Shown: one piece after another, positions 1 through 12,500 of the stretch
Numbering within the stretch: the stretch's first letter is position 1
How the letters are laid out: each line of letters begins with the position of its first letter
Origin: Inia geoffrensis
Taxonomy: Eukaryota > Chordata > Mammalia > Artiodactyla > Iniidae
Direction: 5' to 3'
NCBI GenBank assembly: GCA_036417435.1
Contig: CM070903.1
Coordinates: 60,860,001 to 60,924,000 of the forward strand
DNA: 64,000 nt
Position numbers and translations under genes: made by a program
The notes under the pieces: model-generated
Seen by the model: the letters and a program-made list of their open reading frames with translations, nothing else
Told to the model about the DNA's origin: nothing
The model's database searches: none

Positions 1-459
1 TTGCAGGTATTTTTTTTTTAAGATATTTGTATATTTAGGATTTATATTCAGATAAGAAGAGAGGCACATCAGCCTCTTTCTTTTTCTGTTTGGGCTTATT
101 CTCCTAATCTTGGGGACAATTCTCTGCCCAATTCAAACTCCTCAGCCTGCCATTTGAAGCCTCCATAATTTGGCTTCACCCAAGACAACTTAAATCAAAA
201 TTTTGAGGGTTGGACCCAGGCATCAGTTTTTTTTTTTAATCTCCCCTGGTGATTTCATTGTGCAGTCAGAGTTGAAACTGAGTATGGTTACAATATGAAT
301 GAGGAGAAGACAGCTGGGATATTTGGAGTATCTATGGTCAGCAGCAAACGTATGAATTAAAGTTTTTCAGAGCTTCAGATGGCAGCTATGATGTAACATG
401 TCTGTGCGTGTGCGTGCGTGTGTGATTTGCAATTTCTCTCTCTCTGCCCTGGCTCGCAG
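1..459 (+). other. 3' end of SIDT1 intron 1
   Basis: Non-coding. It holds a fragment of a MER-like hAT element (about 190-285, GTTGGACCCAGGCATCAG and a T run), a short TG/CG run (about 398-424), and the CT-rich tract and acceptor of exon 2. Nothing else stands out. Confidence 0.6.
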
Positions 460-581
460 GTGAACGCCGTGCGAGTGTATGTGAACAGCTCCTCCAAGAA
501 CCTCGACTACCCAGTCCTGGTCGTGGTTCGCCAGCAGAAAGAGGTGCTGTCCTGGCAGGTTCCTCTGCTCTTCCAAGGACT
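460..581 (+). CDS. SIDT1: SIDT1 exon 2 (ectodomain)
   Basis: Acceptor GCTCGCAG, donor GTAAGT, 122 nt. It encodes [12 protein letters not shown] then [17 protein letters not shown], in the N-terminal beta-rich luminal/extracellular domain. It begins in phase 0 and ends with two bases of a Leu codon completed by exon 3. This is the first exon in the window; the preceding exon with the signal peptide is not present. Confidence 0.95.
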
Positions 582-3500
582 GTAAGTGGATCTTTCCCCG
601 ACAGCTTCGTTACATTTGTTTTCTTTCAGTGTGCTAGACCTTAATTGCTCTTTTCCCGAAAGGAGAAATCAGACGTGCAGAATGTTGACATATTATGCAT
701 GCTAAGTGCAAACAGTTGTCATGGTGCCTGCATTGACCGTTCAGCTCTGTTCAGTTTCTCTCCTCTTTGAGGTTCTGATAAGCACTCTGTCTAGATTTGT
801 AGCACCCAGAAGAACGTTTAACATTTTAGTTCTATCCAGAATGTTCTGCTACTCTTGGTTGGTTAGTGGGTCATTCACCAAGGTCAGGGCTAGGTACCAC
901 CATCAACTTCAGTGAGTGACACCTCTCCCCATTCTTCATAATGTTCACCGAGTGTACTTTCTTTATCCAATAATATTTATTGAGCACTACTAAATGATAG
1001 ATGCTGGGGATACAGTGGCGGAAGACAACAGCGAAATCCCCGCCTCGTGGAATCTATATTTTTGCAGGGGAAGTTGTATAAGGCGCTAGAGCAGTAACAA
1101 GAACAAACCAGAAGAGGCATGCAGACGTGGGCACACGGTACGGTGTTAAATCACTTTGGGAGGTTAATACACGTGAGGATTGAAATACTGACTCTAATGC
1201 CCTGACTTGGACTCTGGGGCTTTCTTTATGTTCATTTAGCAAAAGCTTGAAGATTGGAAAAATGGAATCAACTGGTTGTTTTATCAGACCAGTTTTCCCT
1301 TCAAAATCTGATAACTTTCCTGACCGAATTAGGAGGATGATTTGGTAATGAAGACACCTAAGTGAACTGCTCAGCACTCAACAGTCCTCATGTCTGTGTT
1401 ATAACGTCACACAATGTGTGCCAAACACAGTAGCTCTAAAATTACTATGAGTAGGTCCAGTATGAAATATTAAATATAAGGACTTGGAAAGAAGTTCAGG
1501 GAGAAGTGAAACGAGTTGTTCCTTTCCCTGCTTGTTCATTGAGTGTCTTTCTCCTTCTCGCTGGCTTTTCTCTCCACTGGCTGCTGCAGATACCAGAGGA
1601 GCTACAACTACCAGGAAGTGAGCCGCACCTTATGTCCCTCAGAAGCAACCAATGAAACAGGGCCTCTGGAGCAACTGATATTTGTAGAGGTCGCATCCAT
1701 GGCGCCCCTGGGTGCCCAGTACAGACTGCTGGTTACCAAGATCAAGCACTTCCAGCTGCAGTAAGCGGGACTCCTTGTGGCCTTTCTCTGTTCACTTGTC
1801 TGCTCTTCCTGAGCTTGTTTGTGCACAGTCCAGCTTCCTTCCTCCCAGATCAGCACCCCAGAAAGAAATCATCCACTTGGCATGTTGTCTTAGCAACTTC
1901 TGAACTCTCCTGTGCACAGCTGGGCAGCAGGGCCTTGGTCTGTGTAAGGGGGAAGCAGTAGGGGACTGAAGCAGAGCAGAGGGCGGTGCACCTGATAGGC
2001 ATTTCTGTTCCTGGGCATCTGTGAGGGCCCCCTCCTGTCTGTCATCCAAGCAAGTGTGATATCCAAGCACTAGTGATGGGTACTTCTGTGTCACTCACCA
2101 GTGCTACTCTCCTGAAGGAAGTTTTGGTTTTGTTTTAAGGAAGATCTTAAGCTATTTTTCTTACCCTTATTACTATTCCAGTTTTCTCCTTCTGGTTAGG
2201 AATGTATACAGGTTGAAAATAATATGTTATGTGGCTTTGTGCAAAAACTTATGACTGTTTCCTCCTTCTCCTTGCTCTACCATCCTTTGAAACCAAATCA
2301 GTCAGGATACAGCATCTCGAATTGTTTATATTAGACATGGAGCATAATAAATTCAGTGGAGGGCATTGTCTCTAAGGGATCTATTCTCTCCCAGAGGTTA
2401 GTCGCATAAAATATTGCATAAATCTGTGTGAAAATGTAAACAGAAAGGCTAAGATTATTCCTTAATAAGGCCAGAAACTTCAGGGAGTTTCCTGCCCTAT
2501 CCTACTCTAAGTTCAAGGCTTCTCAAGGGTTCAAACCATTCTCTCCCCTTTCAGTGTTTTAAATAAAATTTTTAAAAATATGTCATTAAATCGGTCATAT
2601 TAAAATTTTACTTTGTACTCATCAAAAGTTATCATTAAGAGAACAAAAAGACAAGCCATAGACCAGAGAATATGTTTCCAACACTAACTGACAAAAGGCT
2701 CATACACAGAATATATAAAGAACCCTTACAAATCAATAAGAAAACACTGGCAAGCTTTTGGCTGCTGTCCCCAGTATCACCCACCCTTCTGTGGATCTGG
2801 CTTCTTCTGGGCAAGAATCTTGGAGCCTATGAGTCTGAGCACTGCTCAGAGTGGGGGCTGGCACCCAGGTGGGTGCAAGGTTCAGACTCCGCTTCAGTGA
2901 AATAAATAGATTCTCTGGGGCAAAAATGAGGAGATCTCAGGAACAGAAATGATACTTGAGACTCTGACCTCTCACTAGAACTTTGGGACAGAGACAGAAG
3001 ATCTCAAGGGGAATCAATGTTTATATTTACCCAATGAAAATAAATGACATATAAATAGACTCAAATATGCCAAGTAAAAGACTAAGAATATCAGGGCTTC
3101 CCTGGTGGCGCAGTGGTTGGGGGTCCGCCTGCCGATGCAGGGGACACGGGTTCGTGCCCCGGTCCGGGAAGATCCCACATGCCGCGGGGCGGCTGGGCCC
3201 GTGAGCCATGGCCGCTGAGCCTGCGCGTCCGGAGCCTGTGCTCCGCAACGGGAGAGGCCACAACAGTGAGAGGCCCACGTACCACAACAACAACAACAAC
3301 AAAAAAAGACTAAGAATATCAAATGGGATTTAGAAAAAAAGAAAACTAAATATACGTTGCTTACAAGAGTACGATCTTTAAAAAGAATGTATAAATGTAA
3401 ATAAAAGGATAGTAAAAGAAATACCATACTGATATTAAACAAAAGAAAGCTGATGTATTATATAACATTATACAAGATATTCCTTAATGCAAGGAACATT

Positions 3501-6500
3501 ATTAGATATAGAGAGACATTCCATATTTCTAAAATAATCATTTACCAGGAAGACAAATTTAAATTCTAAATTTCTGTGTACCTAGTAATATCACTTCAAA
3601 ATATACAAAGCAAAAATTGCAGAATGGGAAGAAGAAGTGTACAAATTCACAGTCTTTGTGGTAGCCTTCTCTATAGCTAATAAAATAAACCAAAAAATTT
3701 AAATGTATGTACAGGGTTCCACCACTATGTGAAAGCAGAGTGTTCCTGTGAAACCTTTTATAAGCCAAATGATATTAAGCAAAGAAGCAATTACCTTAGG
3801 ACACATCTTGCTAACAGATGCACAGAATAAATTGAGATAAAGCACAGAGGTTCCCAGACACAATTCACAGCTATGGTGGCTTGATGCTGAGATGCTGAGC
3901 ATAGCTCCAGGGAAAGCGGTGGCAGTGCCACTCTCACCACTCAGGGTGCACACTGCAAAAAAAACACTGAACGCTGTTTTCGCTTTTCATCTTTTTTCAT
4001 AAAAGCAAAAATCTTCGGATTTCCTTCAGTTAGTGAAAACAGATACTAAGGTAGCAAACTGGCCTAAAGCGAATTTTCAAAAAGTGAAGGAAAGCGGTAT
4101 GCAGTACTTAGAACAAATATTGGCAAACCACGGCCCACAGACTAGCCAACGGTTTTGGTAAATAAAGTGTTATTGGAACATAGCCCTACCCATTCATTTA
4201 CATATTGTCTCCAGCTGTTTTCATACTACAGTGGCATAGGTGAGTAGTTGGGACAGAGAAATTATGGCCTGCAAGCCTAAAATATTTACTATCTGGCCCT
4301 TTTAGAAAAAGTTTGCCAACCCCTGCTATAAAAGAGCAGATCAACATGATTAACAAACTTGAGCTAATTAATGTATTTTGAAAACTGCATCTCAAAATGA
4401 TAGAATGCCTAAGCTTTTGAAAATATACATATCCAAACTTCTGGGATGCAACTAAAGCACTGCTTACAGGAAAATGTAAAGCTTCAAATGTATATGTCAG
4501 AAAAGATGAATGGCTGAAAGTCAGTGTGTTAAGTACCCATTTTAAGAAGTTAGAAAAAGAACTGAAGCTTGTGTAAACTGCTTCTTTGTTGAAATTCTAT
4601 GTATTTTATTTATTTTTTTGTGGAGTTGAATCCAATCAACGTAACTCCTGAATGTACTTTTTTTTTTTTTTTTTTGGCATCTTTATTGGAGTATAATTGC
4701 TATACAATGATTTTTGGCTGCATTGGGTCTTTGTTGCTGCACGTGGGCTTTCTCTAGTTGCGGTGAGCAGGGGCTACTCTTTGCTGAGGTGCATGCAGTA
4801 GTTGCAGCACGCAGGCTCAGTAGTTGTGGAGCACGGGCTTAGTTGCTCTGCGGCATGTGGGATCTTCCCTGACCAGGGATCAGACCCGTGTCCCCTGCAT
4901 TGGCAGGAGGATTCTCAACCACTGTACCACCAGGGAAGTCCAAATTCTGTGTATTTTAAAACATCACCGTCATTCTCTTGATTTCTATAGGTTTGTTATG
5001 ATCATTAAAATAAATTCTTGAATCAAATGCTTGAAAAAAAAAATAAAAGAACTGAAAATAAAATTCAAAGAAAGTGGAAGTAAGTACTAAAATAAGAGCC
5101 CAAAACAATGAAATAGAGAACAAATTAACAATGGACAAAATCAACCAAACCACAGGTCAACTATTTAAAATGACCAGTATTATTTTTATAATTGTCTTCT
5201 AAAAAAGACAGGCAAGCCCACTGGAAAAAAAAAATAGGCAAGAGACTTAAACAGACACTTCACCAAAGAAACTATACAAATGGTCCAAAAACATAACCTC
5301 ATCAGCTGTCAGAAATGCAAATTAAAACCATAATGAGATTCCACTGCACCTACCAAACTGCTGTACTTTGAAAGGACTGACAACGCAGTTCCACTCCTAG
5401 TTATATACTCAACTCCTAGATTCATAATTGTGCTATTCATTCGAGGAATATCACACAACAGTAAAAACAAACTATTTTTGTACCTAACAACATGAATAAA
5501 TCTCACAAACAAAATGTTGAGCAAAAGAAGCCAGACAAAAGGAATACACACTGTTTGATTCCATTTATATAAAGTTTAAAAACAGGTGAAACTATTCTGT
5601 AATGTTAGAAGTTAGGACAGTCATACCGTCAGGGAGGAAAGAAGTACACGGCTATGTTTACTTGGTGAGGATTTTTTCAGATATACACTTATGTCTTGTT
5701 ATCTATATGTTTGTTACACTTCAATAAAAAGATTAATTTTTAAAAAATAAGAATATTTTAAAATATATACTACTTTTTTGCAGCTTATTTTTCTGATCAG
5801 AATGTTCTGCTCTATTATAAAGCTCTCCTTAAATTTTCCAAGGCAGTTTATTCTGATGTCTGTAGCCAGTGGAGTTGCTGATATGAATCAAATATTTATC
5901 TTGGTCCTCTCTACACCCCTTGACAGTGTATACCCATAGATACAGATGGACAGATAGATTAATGAATGGTCAGAAAGATGGCGAAGTAGTTACAGCATTT
6001 TTTTCCCAAGTCCCTCCATTAATTTTGGTGTAGAAAAAAGTGATGTGATAATTTCAAGAGCAAAGAACCAGCCCCCCAAAAAAGGCAGAAAAAGATCAAT
6101 TATATGAGTCTCTAGGAGGGAGGTTTGAGCATTATAGTATATACATTTTTAAGGTTCTCCAAGTGATTCTAATGTGCAGCAGAGTTGAGAACAACTACCT
6201 TTAAGCAATTTCTAAATGTGGTGCTTGTGTTTAATTGCTTTAATAACTAAATTTATTTGTGATATTAAACAGTATGAGAATTCGTACTCATAATTTGAAG
6301 GAGGTGGCAGCACATTACCCGAACACAGTGCATTTTGAACTTTGGAGAAGCCCTGCATTTACTAACTGGTCTCTGTGTGTCTGACCTGTCGCTGTCACCT
6401 GGTAGTAGTGTACTTGAATTCCAGGGCTGGTATCTGTGAGGCTAATTAGACCCTTTGGAGAACTGAATTCTGTGAAACTGAAGCCATAAGGTCACAACTC

Positions 6501-9500
6501 TGTGAGAGGGTTATTGAATGATACGAACGTGGTGAAACTGCAAGTCTATTCCCTCATATTGTTTTCTGTTTCCGCCTCTCACAATGTGACCTGACCTCAG
6601 CAACCAGACATGCAGAGCATTTCAAAATGCACACAGTTACCAGGGGTTTTATGCGAATAAGATAAGCCCGAGAAGAGATGGTAACTAAGATATATGTGTC
6701 TCTTCCTCCTTGGCTCTGGATTGTCCCACACCAGCCTTGCTGGAAACTCAGAAATCCAGAGGACGATGGTAACAGGCAAGAGCTGAGGACTGTGGGGAGA
6801 TCTGAACTCAGGTATTGAGAGAAACACTGAAGAACTAACTCAAATTTACCAACATTGCAGTTTCTGTTGTATGTTTTTCAGTGGCAGACTACAAGCATTG
6901 TTTTTTTTTTTTTTCTAGAATCATAAATTTTAAGAATAGAGGGAACTTCGGGAATCGAATCCACTCATTTCATTTTTACAGATGAGCAAACTGATGCCCA
7001 GAGAGGTTAAGTGATTTGTCCAAACTCACACAGCCAGGAAAGGTCAAAATCAAAATTAGATTCGACTTCTGACTTGCAGTTCTGAGCTGTTCCCACTATA
7101 CCATGCTATTTCTACTTTCTGTTTAACACTGTCCTCCTAATTTTTGTTGCCCTAAATATGTTTCTCAATTCCATGAAGCATTTATTTATTTAAATCCAGC
7201 TTAAAAAATTAAATTCTGCCTTAAAGCATTACTCCGTGCCGTCTTAACTCTCCCCCACCTGCCTCCACACATGCACATACACCAGCTTTGCCCCTACTCC
7301 TTTTCCCAGACCCCATCGCCCTGGCGCTCAGTGCTGCAGAGTGTGAAGTTGCAGATAGGGAACAGCAGGAGGCTGCAGGAACAGGCAGGCACCTGCTCCT
7401 GGGGTGGGAGGAGCCTGGAAGGGCTGTTGGGAATTCTCTGGTGGTCCAGTGATTAGGACTCCATGCTTTCACTGCCGTGGGCCTGGGTTCAATCTCACAA
7501 GCCATGAGGCTCAGCCAAAAATAAAAAGATATCCCCAAGAATGGAAAATGCATGACAAATAGTTTAAAAAGAAAAAGAAAGAAGTTTAGACAGTTGTCTA
7601 TGTTGTGATATTTGTATGGATAATGGATTTGAGGGGGACTAGACTGGATGCAGAGAAATTAGAAGGCTGATGCCATGGTCAAGATAAATAATGAAATGAA
7701 CTGAAGAATTTAGAGGTGAAGTTGGCAAAACTTGATTGGATATTCAGGGTAAGGGAAATGGGAGAGTCTAGGATGACCACCTAACTTGTAGATGGTGGTG
7801 CCGCTAGGAGAAAATGAGAATTTTAAGGAGGGAAGGAAAAGATAAGTTCACTTTGGGACATGTTGAACTTGAAGTGCAGTGCCTGGCAGAGTGTTGAACT
7901 TATACAGCACAATGCTCAGGAGAGAGGGCTGAGCGACAGAGGGGCCACTGAGTAGAAGCCTCAGGAAGGTTGGTCCATATGGTACCTGAGGTGGAGTTAC
8001 AGGAGGTAAGGGGAGAAACAAGCAGTACCCAATCCTTGATCTTTGAGATATTTTTGCTGCACCAGGCAGTTTAGACTTCATCTTTAAGGTTATGGGAGCC
8101 ACTAAAAGATTTTAAGCAACAGAATATCATGAACAGGGCTGATTTTTTTTTTTTTTCTTTTTCTTTTCTTTTTTTTTTTTTTTTCCTTCCGGTACGCGGG
8201 CCTCTCACTGCTGTGGCCTCTCCCGTTGCAGAGCACAGGCTCCGGACGCGCAGGCCCAGCGGCCACGGCTCACGGACCCAGTCGCTCCGCGGCACATGGG
8301 ATCCTCCCGGACCGGGGCACGAACCCATGTCCCCTGCATCGGCAGGCGGACTCTCAACCACTGCGCCACCAGGGAAGCAACAGGGCTGATTTTTGAGATG
8401 ACTTTAGTAGCCGTGTAGAGGATGAACTGGAGAGGAGAGGGTAGAGGCACGTAGACAAATCAAAAGTTTGAACAGAGAAGAATTTAAAAATTTTGAGGAC
8501 CTGAACATATCATGGTAGCAACAAAGTTGTAAGGGAGAAAAAGAGTCAAGTAATACACATGGGGATAATTCACAAATTCAAAAAAATACATGTGGCAGAA
8601 TCAAAAATATAGTCTTACGTGAGTACTTGAAGGCTTCAACCCTCCTCTAGCCTTCTAAGTAGGGATCTTGAGTCTTTGTTTTGAGTGAGAGTTTTGAGTG
8701 CGATAGCTCGGCTACTGTGCTGTGAAAAGTAATAGATTTTTGAGGAAATGGATGAGTAAAGAGGCTTTTAGACCATTTTGCTATATGTCATCCTATGTAA
8801 TGGCCCTTTGGTATTCTGGGGTAGAGTACAGTGATTTACATTGTTTTTCAGTTTTGTTTTGTTTTGTTTTTCTTATTGGATGCTATACTGAGCAAAGACA
8901 GTGCTTCAGGTGCGAGCAGGTGCATCCAGGTTACATTTACACTGATAGAATCAGTAAGACTTGGTGAGCAGTCAGCTGTGGAAGGGATAAAAAGGGAATC
9001 CAAGACAACTCCAACAATGATGTCACAAGTCAGGTGAGGCTTATCGACGGACGGGGCAGGTCAGGGTCAGGGAAAGGGGAGTACATTCCATTTTGATCAT
9101 ATGGAGTTTGAGATGCTTGAGGGCCGGTGAAGTGCAGAAGCCCAGCAGAGAAACACTCTTCTGTGACTGGAGCCCAGGAGATAGCCCTGGGCTGGACATG
9201 GAAACTTGTGATTCACTACCATTGTTGTGGTTTTTGTGGCAACTGGATATTTATATATATGGATTTTATGGCAATTATAATATGTATAATTATACATATA
9301 TGAATGAAGATGTATGTGGCTAAGGAAAACGAGGAGATCAAGAACAGGACTGTGGGTCACATCCTTGTATAAAGGATGGCCTGAGAAATAGGAGCGCTCA
9401 GAAGCAGCTGACTCGGCATAGTCAGATGTGTGGAAGAAAACCCAGGAAAGCAGGGGTCACAGAGCCCACGGGAGGAAGTTCTAAGACAGAGGAAGTGGCT

Positions 9501-12500
9501 GTCAGTGTCAACTGTCAGAGACAGGTAAAGAAAATTAAGAACTAAGTCACTGGATTTAGCTACAAGGAGGTGACTGCAACCTCAGGGAGATGGTGGAAAA
9601 GGAATCCTGACAGCAGTGGGGAGAGGAAAGAATGAATGAGGGATTGGAGCAGAGCACTCTTTGAAGAGGCTGGTTGTGAAGGAGAAGGATATAGAATGAC
9701 ATCAAAGGAGAGAAATTTGGGGAAAAGAGGGCAATTCTGGGGGGTGCTTTTGTTTGTTATTTATTTTGAAAATGGTTGAGACTAGAGTATATTTATAAAC
9801 CAAGGAGTAGAAAGGCAGATAAAATTTATAGGAGAGTTGGATTTTTGTAGAAGCAACGTCCCAGAGGAGAGAAGAAAAGATAGGATTTAGCACATGCGTG
9901 GAGAGTTTATACTTCAACCAGAGCCTTGAGGTGGAGGGTTACAGATGATGGAGGGTTAGGGAGAGATTTGGGATAAGCAAAGGCACTTCATGGCAGGTGG
10001 CAGTAAGGAGATAACAGGAAATGATACTCTGAAGTCCGTAGTCCAAGTGAATAACCAGTGTGATTTCCTTCGACAAAGTGAGGGTTTTCAACGCTCACTG
10101 TGCTCTGTGCTAGGGGCTTGCTGTCAGACGATAAATATGATGCCCTGCATCTCACAGTCCTCTCTGTACTCACCTCAAAAACGACTGAGCTTTTGTCTCT
10201 GCCTGTCTTTCCAGTTACCCTTTCTTCCCATCCCCCCTTCCTTTTCCTTCTGTTTTATCACTCTCCTGTAGATACTTCTCCCCCTTCTCTCTCCCTTCCC
10301 CATGGGCCCTTTTCTCCCTCTTCTCCTGTCTCCCTTCCCTGCACACCCATCTCTCTTGACTCCTCTGTCCCTTTTCTCTTTCCCTCTCACTCAAACTAGC
10401 CAAAATGAGGAAACAAAATTAGCTTTTGGGTTTTCTTATTTATCGAATAAACTTTTGTTTCCTGTGTTTAATTTTTTTCAAATAAGTCGAAAATTGTGTA
10501 TTTCCTTCTCTAAAACTAAAGGTGTACATGTGTCTCAGTTAGATTTGTTCTGTTGCTTAATGACACCTGATAAAATAAACCTTCCCCACCTCCACTGAGG
10601 CCCATGGGGAAGGAAACAGAACTTTTCATCTGCAACAGGCACCATGTTTATTTTGCACACACTGTGGACTCCATGAGAAAGAGAAGACTTAACTGTGATA
10701 GTCTTAAAGAAAATAAAGTGTTTTCAAAGTTTGTATGTGTTGTACTAGTAAAGCAAACATAAAGAACAAGAAAAAAAAAAAACAGAAAATTCCTATCCAT
10801 GTCCACACATTCGATGTTATAACTGCAATTCAAATGACAGGGGAGAATTTAAAAACAAATTGCTGGCCAAAGAAAACTGTTTTCTTCTGGAAATCTTACA
10901 CTGTCTGTTGCCAGCCAAGAAAATCACTGTCTTCTTTGTTCCGCTGACCAGGCAACAAACAGAATTGAGGGCCCCGTGTTGCCCTGGTAATAGCAGATGA
11001 CACTCCCCACACGCTGAGAGCCACACAGAGCACCGCGGGTCCTGACTCTGACTGTGGAATCTCAGGAGAACACACACAACTGGATTTGACACTGACTTTG
11101 GCTTCTTTAGGTGACTTAAGATCACGAGTTACTAACCATGTCAGGAGAACCAATCCTTGACTCTGATGATGATTTCTATTGAGAGTGAATATATACAAAT
11201 TGCATCCATTGCTAAACTCTAAGCCTCGTCTGCTGACAGCCTGAATTGTTTGTCCTTACCTTTAGAAATAGTGCTCAAATTTTATGACTTCTAAACAGCA
11301 CCTCCAATTATAAACTTCATGCTTAAATGTCCTGACATGCCCTTTCTAAAGGAATCTTTAATAAAAATTTTAAACTATTTAATTTTTAGAAAAGGAAAAT
11401 TAGGAGTGGGGAGAAAGACTCCTCAGCATTGGGAGATAAAGCTGGGGAAGGACCCCAGAAGAAGTTCAGGTTCAGGTTCCCAGAAGTGCAGCTCACACTG
11501 GACAGTTGGGATCATGACACTCCCCAGACGCAGGCATTGAGAGTGCAGTGGGCATGTGTGAGTGATCTTCACAACTAAAAATGAGGCAAGAACCAGAAAG
11601 AACAAAAGCCCCAAACAGCCCTTACATGACTACAGAGAAGAGCAAATTTCTCTTTGTTTTCCAGTCTCTTGAACTGTTCACATATGTTCCTTCCAATAGC
11701 ACTCTATGCTACAGATGTATGGTTCCCACATGCTCCTCACACCGTCCTTTCCTCAGTGCTGGATCATTTCTGTCTTTCACAGAAGAATGAAAATATCTAA
11801 TAAAATATCTAATAAAATAATTCACAGCAAATTAATGATTGGAGAGAAAATAACTTCATTATATTCTTTTGGTGGTATGTGCATTTTAAGAAGGGTCTTA
11901 AAAGGCAATGCCTAACCCAAAGAGGACACAACCTTGGAGGGAAATGTAGACAACTGGAGGTGCTTGGGGGCAGGAAGAGTATGCTCCTATCCCTAGAGGC
12001 CCTCCCATGGTGATTATTTATCCACCACATTTTTAAAAAAGTGATCTTTTGCCATGGATACATCAAAATTTTGAAGTGCTATCTGAATTATGCAAATGAA
12101 CCTCAAACCTTCTTTTCCTCTCTCTTTCACACCACTTCTGACACCTAAACCCTGTACTTGATTGTAAAATCTTAAGAGAATCCAAAGACAAATGTGTCTA
12201 TAAACGTCAACAAAGTACTCACTTGTATAGGTATGACTTCATGGGTTTACAAAGACATAAAATTGATCAGTTCCCCAATTTGATCATTCTTGAGAGTTGA
12301 AACCACCAAGTTCCCATGCAGCGCACTTTGTCACTTTTATGGACCCAGAACTCCTTTCTCAAGGGGTAGGGCTTTCCTTGCATCTAGTTTAAGATTTTTT
12401 TTAATAAATCATTTTTGTTTGCTAACTTATGCTTTTCTTTCACTTTTCCCACTTTCCCCTCTCCCCCTTATATTTCTCAGGACAAATGTTGCCTTTCACT

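Larger units (their letters stand above)
3010..5780 (+). repeat. Old, interrupted L1M element in intron 3
   Basis: Pieces in collinear order match L1 ORF2 and its 3' part: about 3010-3560 (TACCATACTGATATTAAACA), 4330-4560 (CTGGGATGCAACTAAAGCAC), 5020-5160, and 5210-5780 (GAAACTATACAAATGGTCC, ending with AATAAAAAG). It is broken by a CHR SINE at 3094, a hAT element at 4121 and a second CHR SINE at 4609, so all three are younger. No open frame survives. 3690-4110 is unassigned and may be another DNA element. Confidence 0.65.

Noticed and set aside
3094..3170. tRNA genes at SINE heads
   Set aside because: The heads derive from tRNA and keep box-like motifs, but there is no intact cloverleaf or discrete terminator; they are SINE promoters.
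3014..3442. Repeated Pro/Arg/Cys-rich frames (also at 8071-8450, 38726-39137, 44109-44435, 50570-50942, 51130-51604, 57533-57963) as a protein family
   Set aside because: All lie over CHR SINE copies and are translations of the same SINE in different frames.
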